Positions 1 through 11,000 of a stretch of 64,000 nucleotides of DNA are shown here, piece after piece. The translations under genes were made by a program, and so were the position numbers. The DNA comes from Phytoseiulus persimilis (lineage: Eukaryota > Arthropoda > Arachnida > Mesostigmata > Phytoseiidae). The stretch spans positions 1-64,000 of the forward strand of contig JAQZDE010000102.1 in NCBI GenBank assembly GCA_037576195.1. The letters are read 5' to 3'. How positions within the stretch are numbered: the first letter of the stretch is position 1; every line of letters begins with the position of its first letter. A model generated the notes under the pieces. The model saw nothing but the letters and a program-made list of their open reading frames with translations, searched no databases and was not told the DNA's origin.

Positions 1-1495
1 GAAAAGTATGGTCAGATTGGTCTCGGAATCACTCCTCCAGATTCGGAGAACTGTGGTCAGATTGGTCTCAGAATCACTCCTGCAGGTTTGGAGAAGTGTG
101 GTCAAGTTGGTCTCGGAATAACCCCTCCAGGTTTGGAGAAGTATGGTCAGATTGGTCTCGGAATCACTCCTCCAGATTCGGAGAACTGTGGTCAGATTGG
201 TCTCAGAATCACTCCTCCAGGTTTGGAGAAGTATGGTCAGATTGGTCTCGGAATCACTCCTCCAGATTCGGAGAACTGTGGTCAGATTGGTCTCAGAATC
301 ACTCCTGCAGGTTTGGAGAAGTGTGGTCAAGTTGGTCTCGGAATAACCCCTCCAGGTTTGGAGAAGTATGGTCAGATTGGTCCCGGAATCACTCCTCCAG
401 ATTCGGAGAACTGTGGTCAGATTGGTCTCAGAATCACTCCTGCAGGTTTGGAGAAGTGTGGTCAAGTTGGTCTCGGAATAACCCCTCCAGGTTTGGAGAA
501 GTATGGTCAGATTGGTCTCAGAATCACTCCTCCAGGTTTGGAGAAGTATTGTCAGATTGGTCTCGGAATCACTCCTCAAGATTCGGAGAACTATGGTCAG
601 ATTGGTCTCAGAATCACTCCTCCAGGTTTGGAGAAGTATGGTCAGATTGGTCTCAGAATCACTCCTCCAGGTTTGGAGAAGTATGGTCAGATTGGTCTCG
701 GAATCACTCCCCCAGGTTTGGAGAATTATGGTCAGATTGGTCTCAGAATCACTCCTCCAGGTTTGGAGAAGTATGGTCAGATTGGTCTCGGAATCACTCC
801 TCCAGATTCGGAGAACTGTGGTCAGATTGGTCTCAGAATCACTCCTGCAGGTTTGGAGAAGTGTGGTCAAGTTGGTCTCGGAATAACCCCTCCAGGTTTG
901 GAGAAGTATGGTCAGATTGGTCTCGGAATAACCCCTCCAGGTTTGGAGGATTATGGTCAGATTGGTCTCAGAATCACTCCTCCAGGTTTGGAGAAGTATG
1001 GTCAGATTGGTCTCAGAATCACTCCTCCAGGTTTGGAGAAGTATGGTCAGATTGGTCTCAGAATCACTCCTCCAGGTTTGGAGAAGTATGGTCAGATTGG
1101 TCTCGGAATCACTCCTCCAGGTTTGGAGAAGTATGGTCAGATTGGTCTCAGAATCACTCCTCCAGGTTTGGAGAAGTATGGTCAGATTGGTCTCAGAATC
1201 ACTCCTCCAGGTTTGGAGAAGTATGGTCAGATTGGTCTCGGAATCACTCCTCCAGATTCGGAGAAGTATGGTCAGATTGGTCTCAGAATCACTCCTCCAG
1301 GTTTGGAGAAGTATGGTCAGATTGGTCTCAGAATCACTCCTCCAGGTTTGGAGAAGTGTGGTCAGATTGGTCTCAGAATCACTCCTGCAGGTTTGGAGAA
1401 GTGTGGTCAAGTTAGTCTCGGAATCACTCCTCCAGATTCGGAGAACTATGGTCAGATTGGTCTTAGAATCTTTCCTGCAGGTTTGGAGAAGTGAA
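1..1495 (+). repeat. 45-bp tandem repeat array (about 33 copies)
   Basis: The stretch is built of head-to-tail 45-bp units around GGTCAGATTGGTCTCGGAAT, with almost no length change between copies, so the period stays divisible by three. Units differ at fixed variant sites: GGTTTG or GATTCG before GAGAA, TATGG or TGTGG after it, CTCGG or CTCAG in the middle. The variants recur in blocks, which suggests higher-order duplication. Long stretches are stop-free in all three forward frames. One frame reads a 15-residue repeat like EKYGQIGLGITPPGL. The array runs off the left edge of the window. I call it a minisatellite; a repetitive protein is possible but nothing supports expression. Confidence 0.97.
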
Positions 1496-2657
1496 GAAGA
1501 AACCAAACTCTGACAGACCCACATGCCTGCTGGACACAACCGCCAGGGAAGTGGAGAGCATCATGAACAGAAGAATGCAAGATGAGCTCGAAGAGGACGG
1601 GCGCCTCTCCGAAGACAAGTTTGGCTTTAGAAGAGGAAGATCCACCCTGTCTGCTCTGGAAAGGGTTACGCAAATAGTTGATGCCGAGAAGCAGCGCTCA
1701 CGGAAGCTGAGAGACCGTGTCCTCATCACCCTTCTGGATATCTGGAATGCCTTCAATTCGGTCGTGTGGGAGGTCGTCCTGAAAAGTCTGCAGAAGAGGC
1801 AGATCTCCCCTTACCTCCGGGGAATACTGAGCTGCTACCTGCAAAATAGATGGGTCGTTGACGAGAAAGGTCGAACCCATCGAATGTCAGCGGGAGTTCC
1901 GCGGGGTTCGGCGTTAGGACCGACCTTGTGTAATGTGGCTTATGACGACGTTTTGAGAGGGGTACTCCCAAGGGGAGCTGTGGCTATCGCATACGCTGAC
2001 GACTTTGCGATCATAATGAAGGCAAGATCAATCGAGTTACTGGAGGAAATCACACAGGACTCACTTGACATCATCTCACGGTGGATGAAAGCGAATCGCC
2101 TCGCCCTTGCGCCTGAGAAAACGGAGGCTGTGATGCAGATCAAACGCAAAAAGGATCGCCTCCCAATAGTGGTAGTGGAAGGACATCGAGTAGAGGTGGC
2201 CAGATCCGCAAAATACTTGGGAGTTCTGTTACAGTCCGACCTGAAGGAGACTGAACACATCAAGATGGTCGTCAGTAAGGCCACGAAAGCGGCAACCGAC
2301 ATAGCGACGATTTTACCGCGCACCTATGAAGCATCGGAGAACCAGAGGAGGATTTTGGCCACAAAGGCCCGATCCATCACACTGTATGCCGCCCCTATTT
2401 GGAGTCCATCTGCACTGCGATACAAGAAGAATAGAGACACTCTGGAACGAGCGCAAAGAATCACCGCGATAAGGATCACCAGAGCCTATCGCACGGTACC
2501 CACATCAGCTTTGCTTGAGCTGGCCCGCGCGATCCCGTGGCCGCCGGAGAAAAAAAAAGTTCGGAGAAGTATGGTCAGATCGGTCCCGGAATCACCTCTC
2601 CACATTTGGGAAGTAATGGTCCGATTGGTCTCGGAACCACCCCTCCAGGTTTGGTGA
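1491..2657 (+). pseudogene. Reverse transcriptase fragment, R1-like LINE ORF2
   Basis: This frame is open for 388 codons and encodes the fingers, palm and thumb of a LINE reverse transcriptase. In order: TCLLDTTARE near the start, FGFRRGRSTLSAL, palm motif A LLDIWNAFNSV with its catalytic Asp, GVPRGSALGPTL, the YADD catalytic box, TEAVMQI, KYLGVLL, LYAAPIW, and the R1-typical RITRAYRTVPTSAL near the end. Both catalytic acidic sites are present and there is no internal stop or frameshift, so the insertion looks young. From about 2560 the frame runs into array sequence. A full ORF2 also has an N-terminal endonuclease and a longer C-terminus, so this copy cannot move by itself. The nominal start is GTG, not a real initiation site. 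Confidence 0.92.
1492..2558 (+). mobile_element. R1-clade non-LTR retrotransposon fragment inserted in the array
   Basis: About 1.07 kb of non-repeat sequence splits the 45-bp array and encodes most of a reverse transcriptase. It ends in a run of nine A, immediately followed by GTTCGGAGAAG (2559-2569). This nearly matches GTTTGGAGAAG (1481-1491) just before the insert. A short A-tract followed by a repeat of the upstream flank is what target-primed reverse transcription leaves. The flank is itself array sequence, however, so the apparent target-site duplication could be coincidental. The element is truncated at both ends: there is no endonuclease domain upstream and nothing after the RT thumb. 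Confidence 0.88.
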
Positions 2658-2750
2658 AGTGTGGTCAGATTGGTCCAGGAATCACCCATCCAGACTTGGA
2701 AAGCAATGCTCAGATTGGTCTCGGGATCGCCCCTCCAGTAAGTGATTCTC
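2559..2750 (+). repeat. 45-bp array resumed after the LINE insert, degenerate
   Basis: The array restarts at TCGGAGAAGTATGGTCAGAT and runs for about four diverged units in the same orientation as the upstream array, then fades near 2750. These copies are less uniform than those at 1-1495 and use CACCCCTCC-type spacing like the array at 6.8-7.5 kb. A perfect GTAAGT follows the last unit at about 2740, but nothing else indicates splicing there. Confidence 0.9.
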
Positions 2751-2843
2751 AAACGAAAGTCAGCCTCCGATTCCGATCGTACTAGCTCAGAATCAGAGAT
2801 TTTGGGATTCTAACCCGTACCCGAGATTTTGCGCCCTCTCCTG

Positions 2844-2867
2844 GACTCGGACTCGCGAGTCCGAGTC
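2844..2867. other. 24-bp perfect palindrome
   Basis: Bases 2844-2867 form an uninterrupted palindrome centred on CGCG. Each 12-base arm carries two GACTC-type words. Further GACTC copies lie just downstream (2870-2876), so a short local word repeat may have produced it. No function is evident. Confidence 0.8.
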
Positions 2868-5800
2868 TGCGACTCCTAATCATGAACTCCCACTCTCTCC
2901 GATTTCGACAGACATTTTCGGCTTCTGTCTCAGAGGAGCTCGCGAGGGAGACGAATCGGAAAGCTCTGATGGAGTAACGCAGGTCGAATTCGAAGGAAGT
3001 CGAGAATCTACCATCGCGCCCTTCTCGACTCTTATCTCTCCCGCTGGTTGACCGTGAATCCTGTTGACCTTGCCAAAATCAGTTGAGCGACATCGATTTC
3101 TAGGGGGAAAAAGAAAGCGGCTTTCGAAAGCGGAGACCTATTCCGTTGAGGACTCATCGCACTCACTCGACATTTCTCCGCGACTGCTTGGAACAGAAGT
3201 CTTATTGCGAGTCCCGTACGAAGCGCATCTGAACGCTCGATGATGATGATTCTCCACACGTTTTCAAGGCACCAGCTTCATCGAGGATTCCGCTTGTCCC
3301 GAGACTGCTCCGATTTATTTGGACTCTTGATCGTGAGGCGGCACAAGCTCGTCTTGCTCGTCATGCTTATCCTCACTCACCACGTCCTCGGGTACATGCA
3401 ACCGGTTGAATTAATGATTCTCGAGTCACTTCTACGAGGAATTTCAATTCCCGTCCCTCTCCGGATGCCTCGGGAGCCACGACATCAGAGCGTCCTCCCT
3501 AGAAACGTCTCGGAGATCGGTTTTTCCAGACATCGCTCAAGGAATTCATAGACTACTCTCCGGTCTTCTTCGAGAAGATTCCTTACCCGATTGTCAGTTT
3601 CATGTCTTACATCAAGTTTATGGTCTTCCTCGGACTCCCTCCGCTGTCGTCTGTGTTTGTAAGCTGAACGAGTCCCGGAAGACAGGTTTTGCTCGCGCAT
3701 CCGCTCCGTAGATTCCTTGGGCCTCGGTGATTTGCTGTCCTGACGGAAGAAAAGGAGGCCAAGAAAGAACTTCTTCCGGCAGAAACACCTGTCAATTAGT
3801 CTGACGCAGTTTCCGTCTCCTACAAACTGCTTTTTTTTTGTCTGGCTTCGTCGGCCACAGCTCGAAAGCAGGGGTCGATTGACATGATTGCAGCTGGGAC
3901 TTTGCGCGAGTCAGATTTGCCCAAGGGAGGAACGATAACAGCCAAACCAACGTCTGAGAAATCGGAGCGTTCATTTTCGTTACAAGTTTATTCCAAGAGT
4001 CTGTTTGCTGATGGAGTGTGTGAGGAAACTCTATTGTCCAAACCGAGTTCGTAGATTCCAAGCAAAGTGTGGTTCTCCCGTTGTTCTCAGTGTTTCTCCT
4101 GGGAGCGGCCTCCGTCTCTCTTTGCAGTTTTCGCAACGTAAATTCCGCCAGGAGCGGGAACATAGAACAAACATTGGTGAATTTCCCTATCTGCAAACTC
4201 TCGTGGTCCCGCGACACGGGAAGGTTCTAAACAAACCTTCGCAGATGTTTTGTCTGTCCGATCGAATCCGTATGAATCACTAGCATTGATCACTTCAGTT
4301 CCCAACGTGGATTTCAGACTTGCCGAAACTATCTTCTCTCCCTTCGGAGGGAAATTTGGGCGGCTGCTCGTCACGCAAGGATCCGCTTAAATGTCCCTTC
4401 GACCTACTGTCCTTCAACGAAGCTAAGGCAGAAAGCCTGCAGTTGGATGGCTCAGGCGGAGTGGCCGGTCCCGAAACCCCTGCCGCGTCCTTCTGTTTAA
4501 TTATTTAAAAAAAACCATTAGGAGGCACGTGCGGTTGTTGTGGTTCTAGCGGCGCTCGGCTTCTTCACTCAGTTGCTCAACGAGCCAACCTGAGGGAAGG
4601 CTCCGTCCCAGGATCCTGGGATAGAGATTGCTATAACGGTTGTGCGAGGCGGGCATCTGAGGCATGCATTTGCCCAGTACGTCCGGCCTGGTACTCATTC
4701 TCTGCAGCAGCTCCATCGAGGCTACCCCAGACTGTGCTCCTGCGGAACTACAAGGATACGGCGGAGAACTGTTTGCATCCAAGAACCACCAGCGCGTGGT
4801 CTCAGAGGGCCCGTCCCACTTTTTTCAGGTGAGTATCTGCAGCTCAGAACGCTCTCGTTCAGCGTAGAACAGAGCCGCTGCAAACGGGCTCTGTCTGGCT
4901 CTCAGTTCTTAGTCTGTGAGCTGTCCGTTTCCCTCATCCCACCTGCTTGCGGCCAACTTGCACTACTTCTCCCTCGGAGATGATGAATGGTTGCTACATG
5001 AAGAGGGCACAGCGAAAAAATATGAGCACGATTCACCGAAGTTCTCGCATATTCCTTAAACTTCGTCGGCTCGAATGACCCGACCGCTAGCCAGATGGAG
5101 ATTCTCCGAGCTGAGCTATGACTCGACTTCCACCAAGGGTCGTGCAGCCTGGGTCGACATCGACAGGCGATTTCCTGATGGGATGGTGGACAGACGATGG
5201 AATAATTCTGGCACCTTTTTGTGAGGAGTCAGCCATTGTCATGAATACTCGGTCCTGAGGGATGGAGCACTGGGAGAGACAAGACCATGTCTGTACGTCC
5301 GGGCATTACTCCTTGGCAATTCTTGTTCCTGACGCGCACGCTTGCTCTCATCAGCAGACACGCGACTTTTCTTACTCAAGGTGGGAACATGAGTCTTACG
5401 AAAAGCGATCGAGGAGGGTAAACTCGAGCTCTGAAATGTATGAAATGTGTGTGAGCTCAATGCTTGGGGAACGAGGCTGGAATCCATATTTGCAGCTTTT
5501 ATCCTTTTCTCGACGCAAACACGCAGCACCAGGTTCAATGAAGTTTCTTTGCCGGACGCCTCTAATCATTGCTAAAGGCTCTAAGCCCCTGCGGAGCTGA
5601 CGTATTTTATTTATCTTCTTACGCACTTGAGATCAGAAGTTCCGTCCCAATCCTGAAACGGGTGCATCTCGAGAACCTTCCAGAGCAGTAACCGTTCCTC
5701 TGGAGGATTATCCCAATGCTCCAAATATGCAATTCAAACTTTCTCTTCAACTCTAAGAAGGTCCAAACGAGACCTCCGCATAGTGCTGCGGAACAGAAAA

Positions 5801-6822
5801 CAGTTGTTGATTCCGGAGCACTCTCCGTTCATTTCACACTGCGCGGAACGCCATCTTCTTTCCCCATCGTGTCGACCACTTCCTCGATATTTAGTTCGTA
5901 TTCCCACAAGAATGCGACGCGACTGACGCGCCGCATCAAGACGCGCCGTTCCAACAGGAACACGTTCTCCACGACGAATGCGTCATGCTCTATCGGACTG
6001 AGGTGCTAGATCTATTTTTCCCATGCAATGACATAAACCGCAGAAGACACCATCGGCTTCCCCACCTTCATCGAGCTTCAAGAATCTTCTCTGCTTGAAA
6101 TAGCTCTTCAAGAGCCGTTTGCCAGCGAAAAATACGCGTTTCGCGAGTATCGTATCGTGCCACGGGACTGACCGATAATATTGCATGCACTGACATGATC
6201 CGCAGATGACAACGCTGCTTTCGCTCACATGGATCGTATTTTCAGACTTCGTCCCACGAGCTCAATTCATTGACTCTCTCTGCATCGACCCTCAATAGAT
6301 CACGAGAGGAGCACTCGCCGAAGCCAATCTGCAGAATCTCAAGTCCGGAAAGGTTTAGCACTGAGCGTGGCACTGACGATCGAAATCATATTCATGAAGC
6401 TCATGGGTACTCGATTCAACTCTGCTCGGAAGTGATGAGTGAGAATCGAGAGCATCATTGTTCGTCTTGTTCAGACTCTGCTCCAATGAATAGTTCCTAC
6501 TATAATCCTTCCCGACCGCCTAAATTCATTCTTCAGCCTCTTCACTCAGAATTCATGTAGGCAGGATGGGTCTTCGCACGAGGATGGCACCATCCATCGA
6601 TACTTTTTGCAGTGTGTGGATATGTAGTTCCTTGTAACTGAATAGTGAAGAGAGTTTGGCTCACCCGAGGCTGTCACATTGCTGCTCATGTTCTCGACAC
6701 GACATCTCGAATCGGGTCAATAGCTTGATACAGTACCAGCCGGCTGTCGGCCGCGGTTGAACGGCGTTCCCTGGCATCGAGGTTCTTTTCTCTCTCTTCA
6801 GTGGGTCAGCATCATGATTTCG
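2868..6822. other. No recognisable gene between the repeat arrays
   Basis: I see no conserved protein in any frame. Open stretches are short, rich in Ser, Arg and Cys, and look random. The only structure noted is a pair of similar segments of about 30 bp at 6021-6050 and 6184-6214. On the minus strand they read as two copies of a C-G-x-C-x-C-M motif in one frame, but that frame has no ATG and no other sign of coding. Confidence 0.5.
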
Positions 6823-7504
6823 AAGAGTATGGTCAGATTGGTCTTGGAATCACCCCTCCAGATTCGGAGAAGAATGGTCAGGTTGGTCTCGGAATCACCC
6901 CTCCAGACTCGGAAAAGAATGGTCAGATCGGCCCCGAACTCAGCCCCCCCAGACTTGGGAAGTAATGGTCAGATTGGTCTCGGACTCACCCCTCCAGATA
7001 CGGAGAAGAATAGTCAGATCGGCCCCGGACTCAGCCCCCCCCCCAGACTCGGGAAGTGATGGTCAGATTGGTCTCGGAATCACCCCTCCCTGACTTGGAA
7101 AGTAATTGTCAGGTTGGTCTCGGAATCACCCCTCCAGGTTTTGAAAAGTATGGTCAGATCGGTCTCGGACTCAGCCCCCCCCCCCCCCAGACTTGGAAAG
7201 TAATGGTCAGATTGGTCTCGGAATCACCCCTCCGTGACTTGAAAAGTAATTGTCAGGTTGGTCTCGGAATCCCTCCCCCCCAGACTTGGAAAGTAGTGGT
7301 CAGATTGGTCTCGGAATCATTCCCCCCCAGATTTGAAGAGTAATGGTCAGATTGGTCTCGGAATCACCCCTGCCTGACTTGGAAAGTGATTGTCAGGTTG
7401 GTCTCGGAATCACCCCCCAGGTTTTGAAAAGTATCGTCAGATTGGTCTCGGAATCACCCCTCTAGGTTTTGAAAAGTATGGTCAAATCGACCCCGGAATC
7501 ACCA
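6823..7504 (+). repeat. Third, degenerate 45-bp-type array with C-tracts
   Basis: About fifteen diverged units carry the same core (GGTCAGATTGGTCTCGGAAT) in the same orientation as the first array. Unit length varies because runs of C at the position equivalent to CTCCTCC have expanded, in places to fourteen C (around 7176-7189). Units alternate between ATTGGTCTCGGAATC and ATCGGCCCCGGACTC types. The frame is broken repeatedly, so this copy is not coding. Confidence 0.93.
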
Positions 7505-8040
7505 ATGTTCAGCTGAGACGTTGAAAAATCATCGAAATTCTACAATATTCACAAGCTTGACTTTTTGCCTTTGAGAGTAAGGTGCATCTTCCTTGAGCCT
7601 CCAAAACGCATTATTATTTTCAACGATCAGATCACAGTTGCGTTCTCCAGAGCTCGTCGAAGTTTCCCTCAATTTTATGCATGGTCCCTTAAAAACTGAC
7701 CAGGAAATTGCCGATTCTCGACCGATTCTGGAAAATAAAAACGATTTCTTATTCCGAGCCGAATTACCCGAAAACGAAGTAACCGTGTCGAACCGATATT
7801 TTTTTTTCACCTCAAAAGCCTTTGGCCGCCCATCTCATGTCCCCGCCTGGAAACGCGCTGACAACTCGACAGGGACCTCAGATAGGATAAAATATAGCTA
7901 AAAATACAGAGGCCACCGAAATGTTGCAGCTTAAAGTACACACCTTTTATGGAGATGGCATTACGGAACAAGGACAGGTAGTTTTCCTCTCATTCACCAC
8001 TGAGATGCAGCCATTTTGAGTTTCGGCGTTTCATGGGATT

Positions 8041-8086
8041 TCGGCCCCAGACTTTCGGCCCCAAGACTTTTCGGCTCCAAGACTTC
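8041..8086 (+). repeat. Short tandem repeat, three copies of about 15 bp
   Basis: Three adjacent copies of TCGGCCCCAAGACTT-like sequence occur at 8041-8054, 8055-8070 and 8071-8086. They differ by one or two substitutions and by the number of T at the junctions. Confidence 0.8.
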
Positions 8087-11000
8087 CTGGCCGCGCACTC
8101 TGGCCCTGAGAGGCGGCTTTCATTGCGGCATGGTGCTCATTTACATATACAGGAGTGTTTCCCATGACATGTGAGCGTAGGCGGTCTCGGAGGGACCTGG
8201 TCTCGGCTCGGATACCCAAACCAGTCTTCTGGAGAAAAAAAATCAGTTAAAGGGCACATGAAGTTTCCTGGTTTCGTGTTGCTCCTGATTTTACAGTCGT
8301 CTATGAAATTCCACGCGCGAGTTGAACGCCGCATTGAGCCTCGTTCCCGAGCTGTGGCAGCAGAGTTGTGCCCCTCTCATGTTATCATTCTGAAACTTTT
8401 CTTGTCCCCTCGACAAACGAGCTCCATCGGGGTCTGAGCCTCAACCCGTATCGAGGGACAGCGGCAGAACAGGAGTTGAGTGCTAGCACGCTGCCCTCAT
8501 CTGGGTCTCCGTTAAAGACCTACTGGTTAGCGAGCTTTCGACACAACCGTAGCTCGAGTAGGCCATTGAAGTTTGCCGTCGAAAGTTCAGTTAAGTGGCG
8601 CTTCGTATGCTCCAACATATGGTGTCCAAATCGATGCAGTGACGCATTTCCCGAAGGAATGGAATCCATGCCCGGAAGGAATCTTCATCTGCCGGGAACG
8701 CCAAGTGCTGAGAGAGACTCGCGCTGTTCGGACTTACACGCTGTGGCCATATCTCACCCGCTAATGAATATTTTTTGGTATGTTTTCTCTTCTTGTTCCT
8801 CTGCTTTAGAAGAGACGCATCTTCCCGCTTTTGTTTCCGAAATTCGGTCGAGCATCGGTGGTTTGAGATCATGTCGAATCGGCATTCCTTTTTTTCCAAC
8901 TCCCAGCTTCAACGGGCTCGTAAATAGCCAATTCGCAACGGATCTGCGATTTACAAACTGGTTCGATTCGTGTTCCATCCCCCTCCTATATTCAACCGCG
9001 CGTAGATCCAGCGTGAACTCGAAGAACTCGGAAATAGTTCGCTTCCCGGTCTCTCTCATTTTGGTCCGGAGAGCCGCCTGTGGCTCACTGAGGAGACGGA
9101 TTTCAAGAATCCTTGAGGCGGAAAAAAAGCTCATTTGCTAGAAAAGTAACCCGAAACTCGTGTTTTCATTCAACTCATCGACCTTGTACCGCTCGAACAT
9201 TCTCGGATGGCGAATGGCATGATGAAGGTATGAACAGTGGATCATCGATGGAGTGCATAGCTATGATGATCGGTGAAATGTAAATTTTCCTTGAGTTCTT
9301 GGAGCTCACGCTGGATATAAGCGCCAATGAGTGAATATTCGAAGGCGATGGAAGACGAATTGAACCCGAGAGAATTGACGATTTACGAGCCTTTCGGACT
9401 TGGGAGTCGCGAAAAGTCGGAAAACTACTTCGAGATGTTCTCAAGTCACCAATTCTCAACGATATTTTGAAAACATAAGCGGAATGTGTCTTTCAGAGAG
9501 AAATCGAACGAGCAGGACCAAAAAATATTCACAAGCGGCTGGGATATGACCGAGAGAAAAGCGATCACCGCTCAACTTACGCCCTGCACATTATCACCTC
9601 TCCTCGACATGCCTCTCGAGAATTACCTGGCGCAGACGAGAATGATGGCCGCAGAAGTCGAGATGGCATTGAGGTGGAAACGAGGTCGCAATAACTTGTC
9701 TGCCAACACAGAGGGGCCTTGCTAAGTAAGTTCTGAGCGATCCGTGAAAAACGGAGACCTGCGCTCACTCGTCCGATACTTTTCGATTCTATTCGATCGG
9801 GGATAGCGTCTCATCTCTTGAGGATTCCTCCTGCTGAGCACCAGTTCCTTCTCGTGGCACCATGAGCGAACAAAGCGAGAGACGGATGACTCATTCTCGC
9901 AAACAGCTCGTCGGTTATTCCTTCCGACATGAGAACATGATGTATTGATCACGATATATCGCTACTTCTCCAATTCCTCGTGTGGGATTCTCAGCACGCA
10001 AACGCAACGGTCATACATGGGTGCCCATCTCCGCTAGCTCACTTCTTGAGAGGCTCGCCTGAGATAGCGAACCACACCCAGTATTCCTCTCACAATAGGC
10101 CTGCTTCCATCATCAGCTCAAGTTCTGTTAGGTATGGGCGTCCATTCTGCTAGTTTCCAGATCTCTTGGCTCATATAATTGGATCAGAGGAGGAGGCAGG
10201 CTGTGAATCCCATGCGGCATCCGAAGCCAAGGAACGATGAAGTTACGAAGTGAGCGTCTATCAGTCAAACATCATTGACGCGCTCGCGAAGATCCACTAA
10301 GATTGAATGTTAGCCGCACATTGAGCCCACGCGATCAAAGGGGATCCGGAAGTCGGGCGTCTGAGACTCGGGTATCCACAGTCCCATCCCGTGCTCCTCT
10401 CAATCACTTCCCTACCGCGTGGTTGTTTCTTCTCTAGAGTACAGCCAGGAATCAGATCGCTCTGAGGCCCAGGAAGAGCTGTTTGAGAGCAGGCGTGTGG
10501 GACTACTGAGAGTGACGACTCCCCGAGGCATTATAACTTCCCCAATATTTACACAAAACAGCAGGACGTATCGCCTCGTTACTCCGCCCGAACCCCTCGG
10601 GTTGACGACCGCAGACATGAGAGACGATTTGATATCGCCATAAGAAAAATATGCGAATCGTTAAGCGGCTTTAATGTGCATGAGTGGCAGTTTTGCTGTA
10701 TTCGAGCCCGAGAGTCATTAAAGATAACATCCTCTGCCAGCAACCTCTGACTGTGAGTACCTACATGGGGTTCCTCAGCCTTCGATGAAACCGTCTCGGG
10801 TATTCGAGCAGTAGCAGCTCGACGCATATTCGAAACTGGCGAAGTTCGATCAACAATTATTTGCGATTATCCGTATATCAGCGAATCGATGGACGGATCC
10901 GAACGCCGAAGTGCTCTGGAAACTTTTCGTCATCACCCGAGTTTTTGAGCGGAAAGCCGAGGAGGATGCGTCCTAGCTCAAGCTTTCGGGCGAAAAAAAA

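Noticed and set aside
2735-2745. Perfect GTAAGT donor at the end of the second array block
   Set aside because: No exon or acceptor pairs with it. Consensus donors occur by chance elsewhere in the window, including inside the mago coding sequence.
1452-2752. Minus-strand frames across the LINE insert and adjacent array
   Set aside because: The plus-strand reverse transcriptase explains the openness. The minus translations are repeats or shadows without family similarity.
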